Below are positions 9,008-18,689 of a DNA stretch of 64,000 bases, piece after piece. The number at the start of each line of letters is the position of its first letter. Within the stretch, counting starts at the first letter, position 1. The notes under the pieces are model-generated. The model did no database searches. It worked only from the letters and a program-made list of their open reading frames with translations, and was not told where the DNA came from. A program made the position numbers and the translations under genes. The stretch is from JAUIAI01 sp963732405 (GTDB lineage Bacteria; Pseudomonadota; Gammaproteobacteria; Burkholderiales; Burkholderiaceae_E): the NCBI GenBank assembly GCA_963732405.1, contig CAVSZG010000005.1, positions 62,001 through 126,000 of the forward strand. Direction: 5' to 3'.

Positions 9008-10202
9008 TCAGTCCTCGAATTTGATCCGAACCGCCTGCAGTACGCCGTCCAGCATCAGGCGACCGCGCACCTCGAGAGCGGCACCCGGCACGATTCTGGC
9101 TACCGTACCGCCGCGGAAATCCAGGACACGGTCGTAAGACACCGTGATGTCGCCGTGCACCTCGTGGCGCAATACGAAGGTGCTGGCGGTGGCGTTCACC
9201 GACACCACCGTGCCGTGCAATTCATGCCGATCGGTGCGATCGCCATCGTCATCTTCCTTCGTGACCAGCGCGGCATGCAGCACGCCATTTTCCATGCTGC
9301 CCTTGACTTCCAGCCGATCGCCCAGAACCACCGGTCCATCACGGAAGATCGCGGTCGATGCGTCGACCGGCATTCCGTTCACCTCGAAGCTCGTCGCGGA
9401 AGTCAATGAGGTCACCGACCCCTCGACTTCCGATTCCAGGCGTTCCCGCGAGGGCTTCTCTCACGCCGTGCTTCACTGCCGTGGCCACCCAGGCGCCCGA
9501 CGCGTTTCTGACGGTTTGCAGGCGGACCCGCACGCGCAGGCCATTCGACAAGGCCGACACGCTAGGGTCTGCTGCGGCGTAGTCGATCGTCTCGGTGCCC
9601 AGCCTGAATGTTTTGCCAGTCGTATCGAGTTCGCTCACGATACCGCGCAGCCGGTAGACAAGCGCATCATCGTCGGACTCGACGCGTGTCGCGACATAGC
9701 GGCTCGTCGCAGCATTGAAGAAACCGTGCACCTGCAGCACCTGGGCGATCTCGACATCGGCCAGACCCGCCGGGAGACCCTCGAACTGGGTGGCGGGGCG
9801 CACTTCGATCGTCTGTCCGAACAATTCGAATGTTCCGGCTGCTGCATCGACTGCGCTCACGGGCCCGACAAAAGTGTTGGCCCAGTTCACGCGCAAGGCT
9901 CGACCGACGCCTCGACTACGGTCCACGTCGGCGCCTTCGATCTCTACCCACATACCGATCTTCACATCGGACCGACGACCCGCACGGCCGTCCTCATCCA
10001 GGACGGCCGCGGCCCGATCGTCGTACCGCACGTCATTGACCACGATCGATCCATAGCCAGTCACCTCGCCCTCGGTATACGAACTGGCCGCTTCCGTGCC
10101 GGGGCTGTCACCACCACCACCGCAGGCGGCCAGCAGACAGGCTGCCGCCAAGAGCATCCCACCCAAAGGGCGCGCCGAACCCCGGTTGATTCGATGAACC
10201 AT
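9008..10202 (-). pseudogene. DUF5666 lipoprotein (upstream paralogue), frameshifted as written
   Basis: From the ATG at 10202, preceded by a strong AAGGAGAGG, the protein starts with a signal and canonical lipobox LAAC (Cys27), then poly-Gly and DUF5666 modules. The frame is right as far as AVKHG (about 9465). It then runs into unrelated residues and stops at 9339, while the expected continuation RERLESEVEGSVTSLTSATS appears one base out of phase and runs to the stop at 9008. Removing one base near 9445-9460 gives 397 residues, almost the length of the intact paralogue. The break lies in GTGAGAGAAGCCC. Either the gene is recently broken or the extra base is an assembly error. It is the first gene of the DUF5666/DUF6502 operon. 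Confidence 0.8.
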
Positions 10203-10257
10203 GAACCTCTCCTTCTCGATTGAATGGACGCCGGCACGGTGCTCGACGCATGAACGG

Positions 10258-10286
10258 ATAATAAATGTGTACTTTGCACATATCAA
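10258..10286 (-). promoter_or_regulatory. Sigma-70 promoter of the DUF5666/DUF6502 operon
   Basis: Read on the minus strand, TTGATA (10281-10286) and TATTAT (10258-10263) are separated by exactly 17 bases, close to consensus at both hexamers. Transcription would start near 10251, about 50 bases before the ATG at 10202. The spacer is almost entirely an ATGTG-N7-CACAT palindrome, the classic geometry for repression by blocking RNA polymerase. Confidence 0.65.
10265..10281. promoter_or_regulatory. Palindromic operator candidate 1 (ATGTG-N7-CACAT)
   Basis: A perfect 5-bp inverted repeat with a 7-base centre, lying inside the -35/-10 spacer of the DUF5666/DUF6502 operon promoter. A second copy with identical arms and spacing lies 27 bases further upstream, which makes chance unlikely. 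A dimeric regulator is expected to bind. The DUF6502 helix-turn-helix protein encoded in the operon is the simplest candidate. Confidence 0.6.
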
Positions 10287-10291
10287 GGAAA

Positions 10292-10308
10292 ATGTGCACA
10301 TCGCACAT
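10292..10308. promoter_or_regulatory. Palindromic operator candidate 2 (ATGTG-N7-CACAT)
   Basis: Second copy of the inverted repeat, immediately upstream of the -35 hexamer and 27 bases from the first (centre to centre, about two and a half helical turns). It shares ATGTGnAC and GCACAT with copy 1. Two sites bracketing the -35 box suggest cooperative binding. Confidence 0.6.
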
Positions 10309-10683
10309 AAATTCGGGATGCCGTTTCCGAAGGGCTCAGCCCAACGGCACCAGATCCATCATTGCATCCTGATACCGGCCCGCCTGGGCCACGTCCATCG
10401 TCCGCCGGACGGCCGATCGTCCGGAACAAACGGTTGGTGTGATCCCGGCCGATATCGCGTCGATCCGACCGCGGGCCAGGCCGTTCACTCAAGTCGGATG
10501 CCGTGGTCCCGGTTCGGCACACCGCTGACATGGATCGAGTTCCGTATCCGCCCGCATGAATTGTCAGAGTCTGTGAACTTGTCACTCTCGCGCTTCGACG
10601 AATGAACACAAGGTCGCGGATCATCCGCACGCCTTCGGATGCGCGTGGACTCGTCGCGCGGCATTCCACCTGGAGTCCCATTC
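10309..10683. other. Non-coding stretch upstream of the acyltransferase gene
   Basis: 375 bases between the operator pair and the acyltransferase start. Open frames here have no protein-like character on either strand. A promoter for the acyltransferase gene should lie here, but I find no convincing one. Confidence 0.4.
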
Positions 10684-11895
10684 ATGTTTGCCGCCGTCGA
10701 AGGACTGCGCGCCCTGGGTGCGCTGAGCGTGGCCACGTCACACAGTTGGCCCAACGCCATCAAGAACCTCTCCTGGTTCCACGGTTCGTTCCTGGTCGTC
10801 GAAATGTTCTTCGTGCTGAGCGGCTACCTCGTGACCAAGGTTTATGCCGAACGGGTCGCCGACTGGCGCGATGCCGGCGCGCTGGCGATCGAGCGACTGG
10901 GCCGGCTCTACCCGATGCATCTGGCTGTATTGATCGTCTGGATCCTCCTGTTTTACGGAAAACAAATGGCCAATGAGATCCTGCTGTTGCTTGGGGTGGA
11001 TTTGGGCATGACGCCGGCGTCGCAGCAACTGCCCTTCGATGCCGGCTATCTGCTGATGAACCTGTTCATGCTGCACGGCATTGGCATCCAGGACAGTCTC
11101 GCCTACAACTACCCGGCCTGGTCGATTTCGGTCGATTTCTGGTCGTTTGTGATCGTGGTCGGTCTCTTCATGTTGGCGCCGCAGCGTCCGGTGCGAATAC
11201 GGTTGGCGCTGGCAGGACTGTCGATGTGTGCACTGCATGCCGCGCACACCTGGTGGTCCATCGGCATGCCGTCCGAGCAGGCCACGCCGATGATGTTCAA
11301 GGTGCTGACCCGCGGCGCGACCGCTTATTTCATCGGCATGCTGGCCTTCGAATGGCAACGGCACCGCCGCCTGCCCGAGTCAGAGATTCTGCACACCGCG
11401 CTGCAACTCACCTGCATGGCATTGCTCCTGGTGGTCGTGCCCAACCAGCAGGTCTTGCCGTTCAATCAGTTCTATGCCTGCGCGATCTGGGCCGTGTTGA
11501 TCGTCTCGCTGAGCGAGGGACGCGGACTGGTCGCGACTTTGCTGTCGTGTCCGGCGCTCGTCTGGCTGGGAAAGCGCAGCTTTTCGATGTACATGACGCA
11601 TGCACTGCTGCTCATGCTGTTCCAGCGGCGATTGATGGCGATCGATGATGTCACGCTGTCCACCGTGATGCTCTTCATCTATCTGGGCGCCGCGATCGTG
11701 ATCGCGCACCTGAGCCACCGGCTGATCGAGGAGCGCGGCTATGCGCCGTTCCTGGCCTTGGCGCGCCGCCTGCAGGCCACTCGGCCACGGGCCGCATCGC
11801 CCAGGCAGGTCGCGATGACTTACCAGACGTTTGCCGGTTTCGGGGCAACCCAGCCTTGGGGGCGATCGGCGAGCGCCGGAGCGCGCCCCTGGTAG
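10684..11895 (+). CDS. Acyltransferase 3 family membrane protein
   Basis: About 403 residues with roughly ten hydrophobic segments. It starts with the family's N-terminal signature FAAVEGLRALGALSVATSHS, where the His is the conserved catalytic-site residue, followed by FFVLSGYLVTKVY and an Arg-rich loop ERLGRLYPMHL. Members move acyl groups from the cytoplasm or membrane onto sugars of lipopolysaccharide, exopolysaccharide or peptidoglycan. The acceptor here is unknown, since no glycan genes are nearby. GGAG nine bases before 10684 supports that start, and an in-frame ATG at 10639 is an alternative. The last 45 residues are polar and poorly conserved. It converges with purL, 36 bases away. 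Confidence 0.82.
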   Translation: MFAAVEGLRALGALSVATSHSWPNAIKNLSWFHGSFLVVEMFFVLSGYLVTKVYAERVADWRDAGALAIERLGRLYPMHLAVLIVWILLFYGKQMANEILLLLGVDLGMTPASQQLPFDAGYLLMNLFMLHGIGIQDSLAYNYPAWSISVDFWSFVIVVGLFMLAPQRPVRIRLALAGLSMCALHAAHTWWSIGMPSEQATPMMFKVLTRGATAYFIGMLAFEWQRHRRLPESEILHTALQLTCMALLLVVVPNQQVLPFNQFYACAIWAVLIVSLSEGRGLVATLLSCPALVWLGKRSFSMYMTHALLLMLFQRRLMAIDDVTLSTVMLFIYLGAAIVIAHLSHRLIEERGYAPFLALARRLQATRPRAASPRQVAMTYQTFAGFGATQPWGRSASAGARPW

Positions 11896-11931
11896 TGGTC
11901 GATTCTCAGCCGCTCGATCGCAACAATCCGA

Positions 11932-14900
11932 TCAAGCGACCCAGCGACGGGCATTGCGGAAGATTCGCATCCAGGGAGAAAATTCGCCCGAGTCAGCCGG
12001 CGTCCAGCTCATCTGAACCGAGCGAAACACCCGCTCCGGATGCGGCATGAGAATCGTGACCCGCCCATCGTCGCTGGTGAATCCGGTCTGCCCCTCGGGC
12101 GATCCGTTCGGATTGTCGGGATAGCGCCGCGCGGCTTGCCCCTGCCCATCGACGAAACGCAGCACGGGTCGACTGGCGCGCTGCAGATTCGCGCTGACAT
12201 GACTGACCCGCCCCTCGCCATTCGATACCACGATGGGTATCAGGCTCCCCGCCATGCCATCGAACAAGACCGATGGCGAGTCCATGACTTCAACCTGCAC
12301 CAGCCGCCCCTCGAACTGTTCGGAACGATTGGCCAGGAAGGTCGGGAAAGCGCCGGCACCCGGTATCAGTGCACGCAGATGAGCGAGCATCTGGCAGCCG
12401 TTGCACACGCCCAGCGAGAAGGTGTCGGTGCGGTGAAAAAACAGCATGAACTGTTCGGCCATCGCCGCGTTGAACAGCACCGATTTCGCCCAGCCGGCAC
12501 CCGCACCGAGCACATCGCCATACGAGAATCCGCCACAGGCAACCAGGCCTCGGAAATCGCTGAGCCGGTGCCGACCCGCGAACAGGTCGGACATGTGCAC
12601 ATCATACGTATCGAACCCGGCCAGATCGAATGCGGCCGCCATTTCGACGTGGCTGTTCACGCCTTGCTCGCGCAGGATCGCCAGTCGTGGACGTGCGCCG
12701 CTCGCGACAAAGGGGGCGGCGATATCCTCCTGAGGATCGAATGAGGGCGCGAGCCGCAGTCCGCCCGCAGCCGGATCGGCAATCGCCTCGAAGGCTTCCC
12801 AGGCGCAGTCCGGATCGTCACGAAGCGCCGACAGCCGGAAGCTCGTTTCACTCCAGATCTGCTGCAATTCGCTGCGTGCCCGGCGATAGATGCAGCGTCC
12901 GTCCCGATAGATCGCGATGTCGTCCTGTGCCGAGGGCTTGCCGATCACATGAGCCATGGCCGAGAGGCCATGGTCGCGCAACACGCCCAGCACATGATCC
13001 CGGTCCTGGGCGCGAACCTGGATCACCGCGCCCGCTTCTTCGTTGCACAGCGCCGCCAGGGTGATCTCGTCTCGTTGCACGGCCACCTGCTCGGGACGGA
13101 TCTTGTAGTCGCCCCAATCAGCGGCATGTGGATCAATGGTGAGCAGATCGATATTGATCGCCAGGCCACAATGTCCGGCAAAGGCCATCTCGCAAAGCGT
13201 CGCGAGCAAACCGCCATCCGATCGGTCGTGATAGGCCAGCAGCCTGCGCTTCTCGCAGCAACGATCCGATGACCGTCACGAAGGCGGCGAGCCGCTCGGG
13301 CGAATCAACATCGGGCACCTCGTCGCCAATCTGGCCGGTGACCTGGGCGAAGACCGAACCACCCAGCCGGCGGGCGCCATTGGCCAGGTCAATCAGGATC
13401 AACACGGTTTGAATTGACGGATCCAGTTGCGGGGTCACGGCCAAGCGCACATCCTCGACGGGTGCGAAAGCGGTGGCGATCAGCGAGACCGGCGCGGTGA
13501 CTTCATGGGTATCGCCGCCATCGCCGGATGACCAGCGCGTGCGCATCGACAGGGAATCCTTGCCAACCGGAATGCTGATGCCCAGCTTCGTGACGAATGT
13601 GCTGGCTGCCTGTACGGCCGAAAACAATGCTGCGTCTTCGTTCATATCGCCACTGGCTGCCATCCAGTTGGCCGACAGGCGCACGTCGCCGACCTGGCCG
13701 ATGCCCGCCGCGACGATATTGGTGACCGCTTCGGTGATGGCCATCCGCGAGGCGGCCGCTGCGTTGATGGCGGCGAGAGGCGCGCGCTCACCGATGGCCA
13801 GAGCTTCTCCCGCATGCCCCTGGAAATCCATCAGGCCGATGCCGCAGTCGGCCACCGGCACCTGCCAGGGCCCGACCATCGGATCGCGGTGCGACAGGCC
13901 ACCCACGGTGCGGTCACCGATCGTAATCAGGAAGGACTTGTCGGCAACCACGGGCGCGCGCAGGATTCTCACCATGATGTCGGCCAGATCAAAGCCGGTG
14001 GCATCAACCGGTGTGAAACGGCCATGACCGCGACGCGCTTGACGATGCATGCGCGGCGGCTTGCCCAGCAATACATCAATGGGCATGTCGACCGGCGGCG
14101 TCCCCGCCGTCTGCGGATCCTGGGCCGTCGCGGGACGGGAATCGAGCACGATGAGGCGGCCGTCATCGGTCACCTGGCCGACCACCGCCATCGGGCATCG
14201 CTCACGCTCGCACAGAAAGCTCAGCGAGGCCAGCGAGGCCGGCTCGATCGCGAGCACATATCGCTCCTGCGATTCGTTGCACCAGATCTCGCCCGGCGAC
14301 ATGCCGGATTCTTCGACCCGTACATGGGCCAGATCGAAGCGCGCCGACATGCCCGCATCATGGACGATTTCGGGGAACGCATTGGACAGACCGCCCGCGC
14401 CCACGTCGTGAATCGACACGATGGGATTGTGCTCGGCCATTGCCGTACAGCGATCGATCACCTCCTGGGCGCGCCGCTGCATTTCCGGATTGCCACGCTG
14501 CACCGAATCGAAGTCCAGTGCCTCGTCATTGCTGCCGCTGCCCATGCTCGAGGCCGCGCCACCGCCGACCCCGATCCGCATTCCCGGGCCGCCCAGTTGC
14601 ACCAGCAGCATGCCGGCCGATAAGGGCTTCTTGAATGACAGGCGCGCATCGATATTGCCCACGCCGCCGGCAATCATGATCGGTTTGTGATAGCCGCGTA
14701 CCCGCCCGTCGATGCGTTGCTCAAAGGCCCGGAAATAACCCAGCAGGTTGGGCCGGCCGAATTCATTGTTGAATGCCGCCGCACCGATCGGCGCCTCGAG
14801 CATGATCTGCAGCGGCGAGGCGATGCGCGCGGGCGACCCCGGCCCTCCGGATTCCCAGGTCTGTTCAAAATCGGGAATGCGCAGATTCGACACCGAGTAG

Positions 14901-15955
14901 CCGGTCAGGCCGAACTTGGGTTTCGCGCCGCGACCGGTTGCCCCTTCGTCCCGGATCTCACCACCCGCGCCCGTGGCCGCGCCCGCAAACGGGGAAATGG
15001 CTGTGGGATGGTTGTGGGTTTCGACCTTGAGCAGGCTGTGCGTGAGGCCGGGCTCGCGACCGTAGCGACCGTTGACCTGCGCACCATCAGCCAGCTGGAA
15101 TCGCGAGGTGAAGCGATCGGTGGGACGCCCTTCGAGGATGCAGGCATTGTCCGAATAGGCCACCACGGTGCGCGCGGGATTGGCCTCATGCGTGGCGCGG
15201 ATCATGCCGAACAGCGTGGCAGACGAGGGCTCGCCGTCGATGGTCCAGTTCGCGTTGAAGATCTTGTGCCGGCAATGCTCGGAATTGGCCTGGGCGAACA
15301 TCATCAGTTCGACATCGGTCGGGTCACGTCCGAGCGCGACGAAAGCCTCGTGCAGGTAGTCGACCTCGTCATCGGACAACGCCAGCCCCAGGCTCCGGTT
15401 GGCCTGAACCAGGGCATCCCGACCCTGTGCACTCACCGCAATGCTGCGCATCGGCTCGCCGGGCAAAGCCGCAAAGAAGCCGGCCGGCTCCGGCCATTCG
15501 GCGAACCAGGATTCGGTCATCCGATCATGCAGCAGGGGCGCCAGCGCGGCGAGTTCGGCAGCACTCAGGGGTGTGGTGCGCAACAGGCTGCGCTCAGTCG
15601 TCAAGGTGTAGGCAAGCCCCCGCTCGATGCGCCTGACCCCGCCAATGCCGCAATTGCGGGCAATGTCCGTGGCCTTGCTGCACCAGGGCGATACCGTGCC
15701 CAGTCGGGGCAGGATCACCAGCGTGGGCTTGACCGACGGCTCATCGCTACCGGGTGCCAGGGCGGTCTGGTCCACCAGAGCCTGCAGGCGTTGCAAGGTC
15801 TCGGCGCCTGGTGCCGCTTCGGTGGCCACCAGATAGCCCCAACGGGCGCTGATCCCGTTCACCCGCGGAACGACGTCGCGGACCCGGGCCAGCAAACGCT
15901 TCAGGCGGAATGTCGAGAGCGCGGTGGAGCCTGAAAGCTGAGAAAAACCTGTCAT
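11932..15955 (-). pseudogene. purL: Phosphoribosylformylglycinamidine synthase, frameshifted as written
   Basis: Single-chain PurL, the fourth step of purine synthesis (FGAR + glutamine + ATP to FGAM). The start MTGFSQLSGSTALSTF at 15955 matches the family. Domains in order: N-terminal PurS-like, two AIR-synthase-like halves (THNHPTAISPFAGAATGAGG), and a glutamine amidotransferase with nucleophile GVCNGCQM (about Cys1184) and PHPERV. The frame breaks near 13240-13250. One frame runs to GSLLREAQAAGL and then off-family, while LLAYHDRSDGGLLATLCEMA continues one base out of phase. Deleting one base gives 1340 residues, the expected size. The break lies in CTGCGAGAAGCGC. As a core gene with intact flanks it is probably functional in the cell. 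Confidence 0.9.
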
Positions 15956-15977
15956 CACGGGCACGGGACAAAGCGCA

Positions 15978-15983
15978 ATTATA
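15978..15983 (-). promoter_or_regulatory. -10 box upstream of purL
   Basis: A perfect TATAAT on the minus strand, 22 bases before the purL ATG, with TG two bases ahead of it. No good -35 lies at 15-18 bases (CCGTGA/CGTGAC). The leader would be very short, about 16 bases, and the Shine-Dalgarno signal is weak. Confidence 0.4.
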
Positions 15984-16318
15984 GTCACGCGAGACTTCCG
16001 TCACGGCGCCGCGGGCGGGGGCAGCCCAAACTTGTGCATTGCGACGAACTGCGGCCGTCCGGGCTGCGCAGTGCCGTCGAGACAGGCGCCCCTGACATGA
16101 AAAGCGGCAAGCTCACCATCCTCATTCTCATGACCCTGCTCTGGTGGACGCTGACCCCCAGCACGACCACGGCATCCCTGGACGCCGGAGCCCCCACGCC
16201 AGAGCCGGCAAGAACCATCGTGTCCGTGGTTCGCTGACGCGGTCGTCTGCGCTCGCCTCGTGCGACCAGACGCCTGAGACGACTTGCCGGCTGTCGACCG
16301 GGCGTATGATCGGCTGCG
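15984..16318. other. Intergenic region upstream of the FAD oxidoreductase gene
   Basis: About 335 bases between the divergent purL and oxidoreductase genes. The only coding-like content is a possible 46-codon ORF (16097-16237). I see no clear plus-strand promoter or ribosome binding site for the oxidoreductase. Confidence 0.35.
16097..16237 (+). CDS. Possible small membrane or secreted peptide, 46 residues
   Basis: Starts MKSGKLTILILMTLLWWTL, a Lys-flanked hydrophobic segment that could be a signal peptide or single membrane span, followed by a short Thr/Ala/Pro-rich tail. It lies upstream of the FAD oxidoreductase on the same strand. No ribosome binding site is evident and I recognise no family, so it may be chance. 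Confidence 0.2.
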   Translation: MKSGKLTILILMTLLWWTLTPSTTTASLDAGAPTPEPARTIVSVVR

Positions 16319-17587
16319 ATGAAAACAGCCGACTCCCACGCCCATCTGCCCGTCGTGATTGCCGGCGCCGGCATCGTCGGCGTGGCCAGTGCGATCTGGC
16401 TGCAACGCGCCGGGATTCCGGTGCTGATCTTCGATCCGCGCGGACCGGCGCAGGGTGCCAGTTTCGGTAACGCCGGCGTGCTCGCCGCCTGTTCGGTCGT
16501 GCCGCTCACGGTGCCCGGCCTGATCGCCAAAGCGCCCCGGATGCTGCTCGATCGCGATGAACCCTTGTTTCTGCGCTGGCCGTATCTGCCGCGCCTCACG
16601 CCCTGGCTGCTCCGGTATCTGAGCCACTGCCGGCCCGAACAGGTGCGGCGAATCGCTGCCGCCATGGCGCCCCTGGTGGTCGACACGCTGAGCCAGCATC
16701 GCGCCTTGTCCCAGGGCACACCGGCGAGCGTGCATGTCCATGCAGGCGACTATGTGTATGGCTATCGTGACCGTGCTCATTTCGACGCGGATGCCTTCGG
16801 CTGGCAGGTCAGGCGCGACAATGGCTTCAACTGGGCGGAACTGGATCGTCAGGCGCTTCGATCCTTCGACCCGGTGTTTGGCGACGACCTGGGTTTCGCA
16901 GTGCGTGTTCCCGGGCACGGTCGCATCGATGATCCGGGGCGCTACGTGAGCCGGCTCGCCGAGCACGTGATCAGTCAGGGCGGTCTGATCCGCCATGAGG
17001 CCGTCGATGATGTGCACATCGTCAACGGCATGGTACGGGCGGTGATTGCCGGCGGCCAGCGGATTCCCTGCCGCTCGTTCCTGATCACCGCCGGTGCCTG
17101 GTCGGGACCCTTGTCGACACGACTGGGCCTGAAGGTGCCACTGGAAAGCGAGCGGGGCTATCACCTCGATCTGTGGGAGCCGGACCGGATGCCCCGCCAG
17201 GCGACGATGATCGCTGCCTTGAAGGTGGTGGCCACGCCGATGGACGGGCGGATCCGACTGGCCGGTGCGGTGGAGTTCGGCGGCATCGATGCACCGCGTT
17301 CGGATCCGCCCTTCGCCATGCTCGAGCGAGCCGTGAGCCGGGTGTTTCCCGATCTGCGCTGGGCCAGGACCGAGCGCTGGATGGGTCATCGCCCCGCGCC
17401 GGCCGATTCGATCCCGCTGATCGGGACTGTCCCGGGCCTGAGCAACGCGTGGCTGGGTTTCGGCCATCACCATGTCGGGATGACGGCTGGCCCGCGCACC
17501 GGTCGCCTGCTCGCCACCCTGATCGCCGGCACGCAGGCACCGGATATCGACATGCAGCCCTACGCGCCGAGTCGCTTCGCGAACTGA
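16319..17587 (+). CDS. FAD-dependent oxidoreductase, DAO/DadA-like
   Basis: 422 residues. The N-terminal Rossmann motif VVIAGAGIVGVASAIWLQRAG binds FAD and is followed by PRGPAQGASFGNAGVLAACSV. The C-terminal WMGHRPAPADSIPLIGTVPG and FGHHHVGMTAGPRTGRLLA are typical of the D-amino-acid dehydrogenase (DadA) branch of the DAO family. Such enzymes oxidise D-amino acids or related amines to imino acids and pass electrons to the quinone pool. It is 123 bases upstream of a co-directional TRAP transporter, so uptake and oxidation of one amino-acid-like compound is plausible. DAO proteins vary widely in substrate, so this is inference from context. Confidence 0.85.
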   Translation: MKTADSHAHLPVVIAGAGIVGVASAIWLQRAGIPVLIFDPRGPAQGASFGNAGVLAACSVVPLTVPGLIAKAPRMLLDRDEPLFLRWPYLPRLTPWLLRYLSHCRPEQVRRIAAAMAPLVVDTLSQHRALSQGTPASVHVHAGDYVYGYRDRAHFDADAFGWQVRRDNGFNWAELDRQALRSFDPVFGDDLGFAVRVPGHGRIDDPGRYVSRLAEHVISQGGLIRHEAVDDVHIVNGMVRAVIAGGQRIPCRSFLITAGAWSGPLSTRLGLKVPLESERGYHLDLWEPDRMPRQATMIAALKVVATPMDGRIRLAGAVEFGGIDAPRSDPPFAMLERAVSRVFPDLRWARTERWMGHRPAPADSIPLIGTVPGLSNAWLGFGHHHVGMTAGPRTGRLLATLIAGTQAPDIDMQPYAPSRFAN

Positions 17588-17710
17588 GACTCGCCGGGCG
17601 CCCACCGGAATTCCGGTAAATTACCGGCCAGCCTGTCATTGACGGGGCCGGCCGGCACACCCGATACCATGGCCGGCTGCGGATCAGCCATTCCAACCAG
17701 GGAGAACTCC

Positions 17711-18685
17711 ATGACCTTCACCACCAGCCGACTGGCTGTAGCCCTTGCCGCGTTCGGTTTCGCCAGTGTCGCGCAAGCCGAGAAATGGGACATGCCGATG
17801 GCTTACTCGGCCACCAACTTTCACTCCGAGGTCGGCGCCGAGTTCGCCAAATGCGTGGCCGCCGGCAGTGACGGCAAGCTCGAGATCGTCACCCATCCGG
17901 CGGGCTCGCTGTTCAAGGGCAATGACATCAAACGGGCCGTCCAGACCGGTCAGGCACCGATCGGCGAGCGTCTGCTCTCGGCCCATCAGAACGAGAACAT
18001 CCTGTTCGGCGTGGATTCGATTCCGTTTCTGGCGCCCTCCTTCGATGAGGCCGAGAAGCTCTGGAGCAAGGCCCAGCCCACCATCAGCAAGCTGCTGGAC
18101 GAGCAGAACATGGTCTACCTGTATTCGGTCGCCTGGCCGCCACAGGGTCTGTACTTCAAGAAACCGGTCAATTCGGTGGCCGACATGAAGGGCGTCAAAT
18201 TCCGTTCCTACAACACCGCCACTGCCCAACTCGCCCAGATGACCGGCATGCTGCCAGTGCAGATCGAGGCCGCCGAACTGAGCCAGGCCCTGGCCACCGG
18301 GGTTGCCGAGAGCTTTATTTCGTCAGGGGCCACCGGTTATGACCAGAAGGTCTGGGAGCATCTGACCCACTTTTACACCGTCGATGCCTGGTTGCCGCGT
18401 AATACCGTAATGGCCAACAAAGATGCGTTCGCCAAGCTCGACCCGGCCACTCGCAAGGCCGTGACCGACTGTGCCGCCAAGGCTGCAACCCTGGGCCTGG
18501 AACGCGCCAAGGCCTACACGACCTTCACGCTCGACGGGCTGTCCAAGAATCGCATGAAGGTGGAGCCGGCCAGTGAGACGTTGCGCGCCGAGCTCAAGGG
18601 GATCGGCGAGAAGATGACCGCAGACTGGCTCAAGGGCGCCGGTGCGACCGGTCAGTCAATCGTCGACGCCTACCACGGCAAGTAA
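17711..18685 (+). CDS. TRAP transporter substrate-binding protein, DctP type
   Basis: 324 residues. The start at 17711 has AGGGAG seven bases upstream and opens a standard signal peptide ending near VAQAEKWDM. The mature protein has the DctP-family layout, including GVKFRSYNTATAQLAQMTG, where the conserved Arg that clamps the substrate carboxylate sits in FRSYN, and LPVQIEAAELSQALATGVAE. It acts in the periplasm, delivering a carboxylate to the membrane subunits encoded 4 and 516 bases further on. The ligand is not identifiable from sequence. The adjacent DadA-like oxidase hints at an amino-acid-derived acid. Confidence 0.92.
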   Translation: MTFTTSRLAVALAAFGFASVAQAEKWDMPMAYSATNFHSEVGAEFAKCVAAGSDGKLEIVTHPAGSLFKGNDIKRAVQTGQAPIGERLLSAHQNENILFGVDSIPFLAPSFDEAEKLWSKAQPTISKLLDEQNMVYLYSVAWPPQGLYFKKPVNSVADMKGVKFRSYNTATAQLAQMTGMLPVQIEAAELSQALATGVAESFISSGATGYDQKVWEHLTHFYTVDAWLPRNTVMANKDAFAKLDPATRKAVTDCAAKAATLGLERAKAYTTFTLDGLSKNRMKVEPASETLRAELKGIGEKMTADWLKGAGATGQSIVDAYHGK

Positions 18686-18689
18686 TACG

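Noticed and set aside
13200..13260. Programmed frameshifting in purL
   Set aside because: No slippery heptamer or downstream structure is evident, PurL is not known to use recoding, and the same kind of break occurs in two unrelated genes.
14687..15934. A 415-codon plus-strand open frame
   Set aside because: It is antisense to the N-terminal half of purL. No recognisable family.
16001..17605. A 534-codon open frame on the minus strand
   Set aside because: It is antisense to the FAD oxidoreductase, which has clear Rossmann and C-terminal motifs. The minus product shows none.
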